From Aphidius gifuensis (taxonomy: Eukaryota; Arthropoda; Insecta; Hymenoptera; Braconidae), in assembly GCF_014905175.1 (NCBI RefSeq), contig NC_057792.1, positions 2,542,001 through 2,606,000 of the forward strand: 64,000 nucleotides of DNA, written 5' to 3'. A program made the position numbers and the translations under genes. Shown here piece after piece: positions 19,230-31,218 of the stretch. Numbering within the stretch: the first letter of the stretch is position 1; each line of letters starts with the position of its first letter. The notes under the pieces were generated by a model. The model searched no databases, was not told the origin of the DNA, and worked only from the letters and a program-made list of their open reading frames with translations.

Positions 19230-20770
19230 TGTTTTAAATTTTATTTTAAATGATGATCAAAGACACAATGATTAAAAATATGTATTTCAAGGTATAAAAA
19301 TAACTCGACTCTTTTAAACTTTTGACTTTATTTTTTTATTTAAATAGAATTTTTATACATGACTCTATTTTGTCAGCTATGATGCTCGAAAAAAAAACAC
19401 AATTTTATATTCGTTGTTCTTTTATCACACAGGTAAATTCAACTAAAAATAATAAGAAATTAACTTATCATGTTGAGAAAAAAAATAAAAAAAAACAAAT
19501 TCAAACTGATTAAACAGATCTGAATAAACATTTTAAATGATTTATGACATATTTTTAGCTTTATAAAATCTAATATGTATTTTTCATACTGTTATTTGAA
19601 CGAGGAATTAAAAAAAATATTTAAAATATGTTTAAAAATGATAAATTTATTAGTATTAATTTGGAAAAAAACCAACACAAGGTTCAAGAAACTGTTGATA
19701 ATTTTTGTTCGATTAAAAAAAAATTAATTAATACTATTTTTTTAAGTTGAATAATTTTATTTTTTACCAATTGTATAAAATTTTATTATCATACTTTTTT
19801 TTTTTTTACATTATAAGACACTTGTCAATTATATAATTAATTATCATCAAAATTAACATAAATATTTACACATTTTATTCGAAACAAAAAAATTATAATT
19901 TTCAAAAATTCTATTTACAATATTTTACTTTTTTTCTCATCTAAATGACTAGGAAAATTTCAGACGGTGTAAAAAAAAAAAAACAAAAAAAATAATAATT
20001 ACACTTTATTATTATTTATCATAAATTTAACAATAAAAAATTGAAAATAATATTTAATTAAAACAACGTATATTTATTGCTTTGCATTAACCCAAATTAC
20101 TATTATTATTTATAATAAATTTTAATCATAATTTCGTGAATATTTATAGATTTTTTTTTTCTCGATAAATAATTTTATTTTTATTAATTTATATATATTT
20201 TTTTTTTAATTAAAAAATAATATTATATTCACGAAATTTGATTTCGACTAGTTAAAACACTCGATAGAATAATGCCTTAGGCAATATTTTTTTAAAATAA
20301 AAAACAATAATAATAATTAATAATAAAAATCTTATTTTTATAATTTAAAAAATATTATATTTAAAAAAACATTTTAGGTCGTTAGCTGCATGTCGAAGAG
20401 CACTTGTGTATATGAAGAAATAATTTTCAAAACTTCAAGTACACTCGAAATTATTATCTAAGAAAAAAAAAAATATCTAATAAATTAATTTAAGGCACGT
20501 GAATTCACAAAGAAAGAAATTATTTTCCACTAATTTCTTATCTTTTTTAAATAAAAATTTGTTTCTCATTTACATGGTCCCTAATTGGATAATTGGAATT
20601 TTAAACACAGAGTTTTTAAACCGAAAAAAAAAATAATATAAACCCTGTGTTTTGGAATAATATATTTACAAATTTACATTAATTTAAAAAACAAATATAA
20701 GCTCTCAAAAAATTAAATGACAATTAAATAATTATTGAGCTTTATTTACAAAAGAAAAAAAAATAATTAA
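19230..20770. other. Intergenic and probable 3' untranslated region, no gene seen
   Basis: AT-rich DNA. The right part (about 20,250-20,770) probably belongs to the 3' untranslated region of the zinc-finger gene on the minus strand. Open stretches here are low-complexity. Confidence 0.5.
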
Positions 20771-22681
20771 TTAGGCAATTGCAAGACTTGTTGATCTAGA
20801 AAACACTGATGATCTTGAAGAATCATTAAAATCAAAATGTGAATTATTTTTTCGATTATTTTCATCATTAAAATTAAAATTGCTTTTATCAATTTTATGA
20901 TCTGGATTTGTTGATATAACTGTACTTCTAATAATATTCATTCTTTTAAAAATATCAGATGATTTATCATCATCATTATCATCATTATTCCAACATCTTT
21001 TTTTCGTTGAAGAAAAATCAGATGGTACATCTTGTTTTAAAGACTTAGTATGTTGTATTATAGAAGACACTGTCACTGGTGTTGATTCAATAACACCTGG
21101 ACACGCAACAATAACACTTGTTGGTGATGAAATTGGTCCACATGTTGATGTACTTGTTGATTTATTACCAATACAATTTGTATTTGTTAAATTAACAATA
21201 TCATCATCTTTTTTATCTGTTATCACTGGACGACTATGTGCTCTCATACATGATGATTCTTCATGTTTATAAAGATATGATTTTAATGCAAATGCTTTTC
21301 CACATCTTCCACAAACATGTGGTTTTGTATTTGAATGTGTTTGTACATGTGCACGTAAATTTGATTTATCAGCAAATGCTTTATTACAAATTGTACATTT
21401 AAATGGTTTTTCACCTGTTGAAAAATCAAAAAACAAACATTATTAATCATTCCTTTAATTAATAACTAATTTATTCAAATTTAGATAATATTACCTGTAT
21501 GAGTTCTAATGTGTCCTTGTAATAGCCAAGGTCTTGAAAAACATTTACCACAGTAATGACATTTACATCCTTGATTATGTGTTCTAACATGCATACTAAA
21601 TGCTGGCATACTAACATAAACTTTATCACAATGTGGACATCTACGTGCTTTTTTATCACCAAGTGAACGATGTGTTTGACGATGTCTTGCTAAATTTGAT
21701 GATGTTGAATATTTTTTACCACAATCTGGACATTCATGTACTTCATTATCATCAATTTTTGTTGTTAAACAATTATTTTCATCTTCTTTATTATTAATTT
21801 TATTATTTATATTTATAACATCAGTTAGCTCAGATGTTATTATACAATTTTTATGATTTATTGATTCAAGTATATCTCTTTCTGTTTCTATACGTTCAAA
21901 AAATAATCTTGTACGTTCACGTAAGCTCAGCTCATTGTCATTTAAACAACTTGTTAGTTTTGTTGTTGCTATTGTTGGTGATGATGATGATGAAGAGGAT
22001 GGTGTTGGTGATGTTACTGTTGTTGTTGATAATTTTTTATTGTATGGCCATACTGATGGTGGTGATAATGAACGATGATAAATATTATTTGGATGTATCA
22101 ATGTACCAGCTGCTGCTGCTAAACTAACTTCAGCAAGTTTTGTTAAATTATAAAGTTCATCTGGACATTCAGATGATGATTCACTACCACAATCACTAAC
22201 ACCATCAGATGTTGGTTGATTTGAATTATATTCCGGTATTCTTACACTTCTCTCTGGACTAAAATCTACAACAAAAAAAACAAACAAAAATAATGGTAAA
22301 TAAATGCTTAATAAATTTCAAAAAATATATACATTTTTTTCTCTTTATATCAAGTCTTTTTGCTATAGTTTTTTTTTGTTTAAATATATACTTTTTTTTT
22401 TTTTTAAACTCTCCATTAAAAATATTACAAATATTTTTGCATATGTGTGAATCGTATACCGCGAAGTTCAAAAATAGAAACCCGGCACCAATGTAAAATA
22501 CACAAATAAAAGTTGTTTTTTTTTTTAAACATTTTTTATGACGCATTTCTCAATGATTTATCATCAATATCAAATATAATAAAATTATTTTTATTTTATA
22601 TAAAAACTTACCCCTAATATTTTCTCCAAATTCTTCAGTACCATTGTATCTTCGATGTGTAATTAAAAAAGCTCGTGGCAT
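20771..22681 (-). CDS. Scratch-family zinc-finger transcription factor
   Basis: Three coding exons, 22612-22681, 21495-22265 and 20771-21414, join in frame to give 494 residues. The protein starts with a SNAG-type repression motif, MPRAFLITHRR, which recruits co-repressors in Snail/Scratch proteins. Five C2H2 fingers follow at about residues 200-335: CPDCGKKYSTSSNLARH, CPHCDKVYVSMPAFSMH, CHYCGKCFSRPWLLQGH, CTICNKAFADKSNLRAH and a last finger CGRCGKAFALKSYLYKH ending in Cys. KVYVSMPAFSMH and SYLYKHEESSC fit Scratch better than Snail/Escargot. Intron 2 splits the HTGEKP linker between fingers 3 and 4. The region before the fingers is Ser/Thr-rich with poly-Ser; the C-terminal part is Asn/Asp/Ser-rich. 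It probably acts as a nuclear repressor in neural development. The orthologue could be scrt itself or its insect paralogue. Confidence 0.85.
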
Positions 22682-23174
22682 TTTAATTATCTTAAAGTTC
22701 CAATAATAGCTTTATTTTTTTTTTTTCAATTTTAATTCATTAAATGTCAAGCAAGTAAAATTACTATATAATTTTAATTTAATTAAACACAAAAAAAAAA
22801 TAAAAAACACTTGTATATATTTTCACAAATATAACACCACTTTTTTATTGTTTTCTAATTAAAATAAAAACAATATAAATTTGTAATTAATATTATTATT
22901 TATTAATTTTTTAATTATCCTTTTTCATCTAATCACTTTTCGAAATATATTTAAACTAACGAAAAAAGAACCAAAAAAAAAAAAAATAAAAAAACACAAA
23001 ATTATAATTTCCAAGTTAACTTGATGCAAGTTTGGGAGGTAATAGTTGATCCAAGTGTGATTCAGGGCTACATATAGCCAAGAGTACCGCAGCCTCCCTC
23101 GTGTTGCCATATCCCCCCACCCCTTTCATCAGCTGCCGTTGTCGTGCAGCACACACAAGTAAATAAAAATTACG

Positions 23175-23215
23175 AAGATGATGATGATGATGATGATGAA
23201 GAAGAAGAAAAAAAA
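23175..23215. repeat. Trinucleotide repeat (GAT)n(GAA)n
   Basis: Short run of GATGATGATGATGATGATGA then GAAGAAGAAG. Another lies at about 26,219-26,250 (TGATGATGATGATG). Neither is in a supported coding exon. Confidence 0.7.
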
Positions 23216-26200
23216 AAGTGTCCAAAAAATAAACGAAGAGAGAAAATATGTACCACACGAGAAGGGATATTTTTTTTTATTTCCCTCCTGGAATAAATGT
23301 CCATATGTGTGTTGGTGTTGATCATCAACCCTGGTGTTATTTCACACATTTAAAAAATGTTAAACATAGATGATACTTTGATATGGTCTCTGCCACCACG
23401 AAGATCTTCAAAGTGGTGGTGGTGGCAGTGGCAGTGGTGGTGATGATGACGATAGTGGTGGTGGTGGTGGTGGCCACCCTCTTTAGACTTCCAGTAGTCA
23501 TTTTAAATATCCTGGAGACAGACAAAAGACAGCTGGAAAGGAAGAACCACTCAACCCTTTCCGCTTTTTTTTTTTTTAAGGATTTTAATTTAATTTTTTT
23601 GATAGAGTAATAGAAAAATTTTAATACTGACCCTTATTATGTCCTTTTGATGATGATTTTTTTCTATCTTACAGATTGATGGTTTTTAAATTTAATAAAT
23701 TAATTAAATAGTTAATTGTTTTGGCAAATTTATTTATTGTTTAAAATTTAATTGAAATTTTTTTATTTAGTTAAATATTATTTTGACATTATAAATAATT
23801 GTTATATTAAATTGTAAAATAATTTTGATAGTAAAATTTTCAATTTGAATGAATGCCACACAAGTTAGTCAGCATCCGTGATTCTAATTTGAGAATTTAT
23901 TTGGATTAATGCCAGAATAACCACCAAGCGAACACCAACCTGTGATGTTTTTTAGCTTTAAAGCACTAAACAATCTCGTGGTTTTTCATCAAAGAAATAA
24001 TATAAAAATAAATTTTTCAAACTAAAATAAGATAACTTAAACTAAACCTATACATATGTGTATAGATATGTTTATTTATTTATATTTTTTTTTCTATTTT
24101 CATTTAAAAATATTCATTCATTCTCTTTGTTTTAATCATATATACTTTTTTAAATTTTTAATAAAACTTTTGATATTTTATTTATATTTTAAAACTATAA
24201 ATTTTATTACAAGAAATTTATATAAATAGTTGATTTTTAGTAATACTTAATATTAAATTATAATTTCATTTTAAATATTATATATCCCAAATTTTTATGT
24301 CAAAATTAATTTTTAAAATTTTAATTTCTAGCAAGTGTGATTTAAACAGGTGGCTAAAAATCTATCAATGTTCTTTGCCAAATATAAAAACATCCAAGAT
24401 CATCTTTTGACGTAAATTGAAATTTCCTGTTTCAAAAAATAAAAAAAAAAAACAAATATACATTCCAATTTTATTTGGCCAATTCATTTTAATTTCAAAA
24501 TTTATTTACTCATTTTTTTCATGAAAAAAACACTGTACTTTTTGATAAAAACAATCTCAAAACTATTTTAATTATTTTTCTTTTAAATATATTTCAAATA
24601 GTATTGATATTTTTATAATTTTTCAAGATTTAATGTTGTTCAGTCACGTGTCATAGACACGTGTATAATTATTTAAATATTATTTTATCCTAGGGGGGTC
24701 AAAAATATCCGGAAACGTCTTGTTCCTTCTGTAAATTAGAATCTCTTCCCTATTTAATTTTTCCCAAGTTGTTGTTATTGTTTTTTTGATATTTTTTTTT
24801 CATTTAGTTTTAGTTTTGATGATGGAATTTCAAAGTATATGTTTAGGGGGGAATGAGACATATTTAAATGACTTAAGGATTTTTTTTTTTTTATATTTTT
24901 ATTTTTTATTTTACAGTGGGGACATAAGGCTATATGATGCTGTTTCTGTTGCTTGGGTGGAAATGGAATTTCTTACTCGGCATGGGGTTGATGTGCTATT
25001 TTGAGGATTGAGTCTGTACCTCGAAGACTTTGAGACACACATTGCAGCTGTCGTATATTTACTATACATTGACAATTGTCCGTACAACGACCCAGCAAAT
25101 ATTTTTTTTATATTATTTAAACTTTTTAATTTATTCATCATCAATTTAAATTTATGAAAAATATTTATTACTATATTTAATAATTTTAGAATTGATTGGA
25201 AGATCTTTTTTTCTATTAATTTTTTTTTTTTTTTCAAATAGTTGACTGTGTAATTATTATTAATAAACAATTTTTTTGCCTGCTTGTTAATTTGAATAAA
25301 TTTAAAATTATTATGGAAGTGAAATTAAATTTTTTTATATTAACTTTAATTATTTATAATTTATTGTTTTTATTTTTCATTTGCATGTAGAATTTGTTTG
25401 AGATTTCAAGAAGGTGATTTACTTATGACTAATGTTACAGACAAATTTACTGGAAACAAAATAAATATATATAAGTCGCGAAAAATTTAAAAAGAATTTT
25501 GAAAAAAATATTGGCAATATGCCCATTTAAATTTTCAGACATTTACGTGTCACAAAGTTAAGTGTCTTTTGATGCTTTCCAATTTAATCTTGAAAAAGTT
25601 ACTCAAATATATAAATTCATTATTATAAAGAATAATAAAAAAGAGAAAAAAAAGCTCATTCAACTTTACAAATCCAAGAATCATCAACTTAAGAATCATC
25701 AAAATTACCCATAAAAAAATAACATCTACTGGATTATATTTAAAAATATCATTAAATTATGTTGTTTTTTTTTTTATTTGATGAACCTTTGAAGAGTAGT
25801 ACCCTTGTATTTTCATAACCGAAAGAAGACTTGAAATAACAAAATAAAATTAAAAACATATAAAAAGTATATTAAAATGGGGAAAAATAAAAATAAAATT
25901 AAAAAAAAAATACAATTAAAATGTTTAAATGAAAATAGACCATAAAAAAAAAATAAAAATAATAATAAATTTTTATACTAAGTAATTAATTCACAATAAT
26001 TCGATATTAATAATTTTATTTTATTTTAGTTTTAATATTTATTAATGTTAATTTAATTTATAATTTAAATTTTCAATTTTTCAATTTTTATTTCAATTTT
26101 ATTTATTGATTTCTTTTTTTTTTATATAAAATTTTTGTATAAATTTTATTTTTATTTTTGAACAACTCTTTTTCAGCAAGTATCGAGGGGAGATGAGTAA

Positions 26201-29200
26201 GGTCAGTAAGCATTGTCTGATGATGATGATGTAGAAGAAGACGAAGAGGAAAAAAAAAAAATGTAAAATCGAAAAATCAGCAATGAGCGTGTATAATTTA
26301 TATAAAAGGCAGTTGAAATTTGAATAAAAAAAGGTAAAAGGAAGTCTCTGTATGTAGATATTATATATGGAACACTCGACAATAAAACATACATATTTTG
26401 CAGGTGATGGATGCGGGTGCAGACTGTCAAGGGGTTATAAAAGAAAATGCCGATCAGCTGGCAAAAAAAAAAAAAAATGATAAATAAATATTAAAATCTA
26501 AAATTTTTCTTATTTAAAAAAGAAAAAAAAATTATAATAGTAATAGTTATTTCGAAAATATAAATTTCGAAAAATTTCGATCGAAATAAATTTATTATTT
26601 CGAAAAATTTCGATTGATAAAAATAAATTTATTTTTATTATTTTTAATAATTACTACAAATATATAATTAGTTTATTAAAAAAAAAAATTAAAATTCTTA
26701 AAATTTGTAGTATATAATATATTTTTTAATTTTTTTAAATATTTGTGTCAAAAAAAAAAAATAATAATAATTATAAATTTGATAATTAATCATTTAAATA
26801 ATTTATCATTTTAATTTTTTTTCATTATTTTATAAACAGGATGAACCTGGGTCCTGGGACCCTCCTGTCAGTCGAGACGAAAAGACGACTATATAGAAAA
26901 ATGAAAAAAATAAAAAATATTGCAGAAAAAGAGATTGGGGTTGCAGACACCAAGTCAGGATGACAAACGGCACGCGACCAACACGCGCCCTTCTATTCAA
27001 TCCCTTTACTTTTATATTTTTTTTTTTTTTTTATATTCAAAATATCTTTTCATATTTTAGTTTTTCGTTACTACCTCTTTTTTCATCATCAAATTATTCA
27101 TACTCTCATCTTTTTTAACCCTCAATTTTTTCTATTTTTTTTTTTCATGTATATATACAATATTTAAAATTACAAAACGGATGTTAAACCACATGCGGGA
27201 CCTCTTGGTTTAAAAAAAAAAAAAAGGCATGTGCCCTCTTTCTCGATTGCACGATGAAAATTATAAGCAGGAAAGACTTGGAACATTTTTATACATTCAT
27301 TTCAAGTGTTCCTCGTTTTTTTGATATTATTTTTTATCAATGAAAGTATCCGGAAACAATCTGACAAGTGCTAATAATACTTGAGTTCATTAAAAATAGG
27401 TAAAAGATAATTAGAAAAAACCAATTAATTAATTAGTATAAAATATAAAAAATATTTTTATCTACTTAATTATTTATTTAATTATTAATTAATGATGATG
27501 AAAATTTTTAAAATCTGCTCTTATTAAATGACCCTATCATTGTTCTTATATATTAATTTAAAATTAGATATTAAGAAAAAAAAAAAAAACAAAATTGAAA
27601 TGTGTTAGATCTGACATTCGAAAATCATTACGTCAAACGATATTGGCAGTGAGCCTCACTGTGTCCTCAAATCGTTAACCCGCATACTGATCATATACAC
27701 TATTAAACTCATTATTTATTTTTTAAACTTGGCAAACAATCTAATTGACAAAAAAAAAAATTAATTAAATAACCTTTTAATTTTTTTTTTCAATCAATAT
27801 TTATCTTGTAATTATTATTATTGTATTCGGCAATTTTTTTACAATAATAATCTCTGAATAATTAATTAATAATTTTACAAAATGAAAAATAAATTTTGAT
27901 ATATATTTATAAACATTTTATAGGGTCAAGAAGTAAAAGAGTTAAATGTATATAAGGTGGAAAAAAAAAAATAAATAGAGTACAAAAGAGAAATATTGAA
28001 AAATCATGTGTATATGAAACATGAATTTGTTGTATTGGGGAGGTCGTAAAAATGCAGCCTGCATCCGCTTTTTAAACGCAGATGTGCACGAGCGCCAAAT
28101 GCAGCTTTTTTCTTCATTTCTTCTTCTTCATTTGGTAAAGCAAATTTTAGGGTGGTATATTAAATGTCCAAATACATATAATTTTTATCGTCCGGTGTGT
28201 GTGTGATTTTGGACCCCAATGGATAAGTCGAAATTTGAACCATCTAAACATAAGAAATAAAAAAAAAAAGATAGAACGATTCATCCTATACCTGGGACGA
28301 TGAACTTTTAGCTTTTTTTTTCTCTCTTGTATTTATTTTTTTTTCTTTTCTTCGTCATTCATCCCCGATTTATATACATCAGCTTTCAGGTCATTCAACT
28401 TATTTCTTTTCTTTTAGATAAAATACAATTAAAATAATAATTTTTGTTTTTTGTAATTATTTAGAATATTTGTATTTTTTTTTTTTTTTTGAGGAATTTA
28501 GAGTTTTTTTTTGTTTTTTTAAATGAAATTTATTTATAAAAATAAATTATTAAGTGTTTGGATGCTTTTGAATGAGTGTGTGTTATTTGTTTTTTCATTA
28601 AAAGAAAAAAATAAAAATTTTTGTAAAATAAAAAAGAAAGTAAAATATTAAAGCTCTTTGAGACCAGTTGTTGAAAAATAAGAGAATTTTTGCTAATTTT
28701 AGATTGACTTTAGGGGTCCCTGGAGCAAAAGGCAGCTGGTTTTTTGTGATTTTAGTCGCACGTGGTATGGTTTTTGACGCGTGTCCATATACCTACTTAT
28801 ATTAACCGGACATCCCTTTTTCTACCTAAAAGAAAAGAAATTTTTAAATACCCTGTAAATTAAAATTATTCATGGAAATAAAAAATATATAAATTAAAAT
28901 AAAAAATAATCAAAATCAATCAAAACACCTGTATTTAAAAATAAATAATATTTAAAAGGAGGAAAAAGAAAATATAAATTAACTTCTTCTTTTGTTCAAG
29001 AACAAAATAAAAAAATAAAAAATAATTTAAATATTATATTTCAAACAATGACAAATATTTCAAATGTGGTTCAAACCCTTTTTTTTTTTTTTTTTCAACT
29101 TTCATGATAGTGTGTATTTAAATCTAGAAAATACCACCGTCCGGATGTGATGTTTGACAAACCACATACTGATGTTAGATGAAAAAGAAATTTAAAAAAA

Positions 29201-30537
29201 AAAAAAAAACGAAGGGAAAAGAAAAAAAAAAGAGAACATGTACACTCACTTTAGTATAAATAGTCAGAGGTGGTTGTTAGCCTTGGTTCCTCATCTCATT
29301 TTGATCTTGATCCCTGGCATCAAAATATTCAACTTCCTCATTTTATAACAGCCAAGTTAAACCTCCAATCGACCTCTGTCTTTTCTCGAAAAAAAAAATT
29401 AATATTATGCAATCAATAAATATAAAAAAAATAAAAACAATTGCTTGTTAATTATAAATTATTATTTAGAAAAATTGTCTTTAATTTTGGTCTATTAAAT
29501 TTAATTTTAAAAATACCTTAATTATTATTTTTATATTGTTTATTAAATTTAATATTATTAGATTATTTATTAAGCTGTAATTTTTTATTTAAAAAATTTA
29601 AAACACTTGTGCCTTCTGTTAACGCTCAAATTACAAAACAGATCATCGGCCATCAACCTGTCGAAGAAAATACTTTTTAAAAAATGCAAAAAAAAAATAA
29701 TATATAAACATATGGTATGTATTTTGAGGACTATGACCTCCTCGAGGAAAAACCCAGGATAAAAAAGAAAATAAAAATCATTTTAAAAAATATATATATA
29801 ATTTTTATCCCTGCTGAGGCATTTTGAAAACTGAGTTGTTAAAAAAAATATAAAAAAGACTTGTAATTTTTTTCTTTTTAAATTTACCAAAATGATGGAA
29901 TATTTAAAAAAAAAAAAAAATTGAAAATACCAACGGGTGCTCAACACCTCCTCGAAGAAAATAATATATTAAAAAAATTTTAAAAAAATAAAATAACTGA
30001 TGATTTGATGATTACTTCGTGGGTGAGATAAATAAAGAAAAAATAAAATTTAACAGTTTAACCACACAAGTATTATCCAACCATTTATGTGTCTTTTTTT
30101 TTTTATTGTAAACATTTCAATTTTGTTGACAGCCATATGACCTGAAAAAACAAAGTACATTTTAACTGTGTTTATTTCATAAAATTTTTTTTTAATCATA
30201 ACTATTTTTTATTTATTATTTTAATTATCTAATTTTTTTTGTTTATTAAATTTTTATAAATTCATAAATATCCATTGAAATAATAATAATATATTTATGT
30301 ATATGAAGAATAATAAAAATAAATATATAAATGGAAAAAAATTGTCAAAAAAATTAAAATGTCAGCATCACCTGCTCGTCATTGTTTGAATTTTGCATGG
30401 TCCATGTGCTGATATTTGACACTTATTTTAACGATTTTTACACAGTACAAGGTACTAAAAAATTTTTAATAAGTAAAAAAAACAAAATAAAAAAATTTTC
30501 AACTAAATAAAAACAATAATAATAATTATTTTCAAAA

Positions 30538-30587
30538 GGGCACGTGCCTCTTAAGAGTCTATCCAATACTTTATCCGGTGTAATACG
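30538..30587. repeat. Palindrome-bearing direct repeat left of the kleisin gene
   Basis: GGGCACGTGCCTCTTAAGAG, then 14 bases later CTTTATCCGGTGTAATACG. A close relative (GGGGCACGTGCCCCAGCAG then TTTATCCGGCGTAACACAC) lies at 34,496-34,530, on the other side of the kleisin gene and in the same orientation. Confidence 0.55.
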
Positions 30588-31218
30588 TTTTTTTTTAAAT
30601 TTAAAAATTAATATCTAGTATATTTATTTAAATAATAATTATTATTGTTTATTATTGTCATAAATAAGCTTAAATATTATTAATAATTCAAAATTATTTA
30701 TAAATTTATTGGATAATAAAGAGACATGTAAATTTATTTATAAATTTTCGATTTTTAATTTAGTTACTTTTTTTTTTTGTTAATTAAACGATAATTTAAT
30801 TTTTTGTTTAATATTTTTTAAATAGATCGATAAAATATATTTGAATTTAAAATTAATATTACCGCTGTTTTTTGAGAAAAATAGGCGCCCTCTTTTTTTT
30901 TAGCATTTTTTTATTTTTTCATGGAATTCCACTTCCACTTCATTTTGAAAATTTCTCCGAATTTGTTTTTTTTTTTTCTCTCGTGACCGTTGCACATCAA
31001 ATCATTTTTTGCTGGACGAATATTTTTATAATTAATATACAAGTTGATTGATTTTCAAGTACATTGATACAAGACAAAGTGAAAAATTAATTGTTAAATT
31101 CATTGTCGACGTTGAATATACTGATTAATAATTTTTTTTATATCTAAGTCGTGCTCTAATAAAAAAATTTTTAGTTTATTTTAATGTACAAATTTTTTTT
31201 GTCAATTAAAAAATAAAA

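Larger units (their letters stand above)
22682..31218. other. 8.5-kb gene-free upstream region of the Scratch gene
   Basis: No intact coding region seen. It contains GC-richer islets in otherwise A/T homopolymer-rich DNA: about 23,030-23,160, 23,270-23,560 (with GGTGGTGGTGG repeats), 26,830-27,000 (CTGGGTCCTGGGACCCTCCT), 27,600-27,690, 28,020-28,240 and 28,680-28,800. These could be untranslated first exons, enhancers or non-coding RNAs of the developmental gene to the left. At 24,646-24,665 there is a short palindrome, CACGTGTC-ATA-GACACGTG, and at 26,548-26,620 repeated TTTCGAAAAATTTCGAT units. Confidence 0.5.

Noticed and set aside
23016..23258. Open frames with His runs and Val/Met runs in the Scratch upstream region
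   Set aside because: Arise from (GAT)n and (GGT)n simple repeats read in different frames; no start, splice or homology support.
24646..24665. Palindrome CACGTGTC-ATA-GACACGTG as a transposon end or operator
   Set aside because: Single occurrence with no partner or target duplication; kept only as a note in the upstream region.
28021..28206. 61-codon plus-strand frame in a GC-richer patch
   Set aside because: No recognisable domain and no splice context; the patch is more likely regulatory or untranslated.
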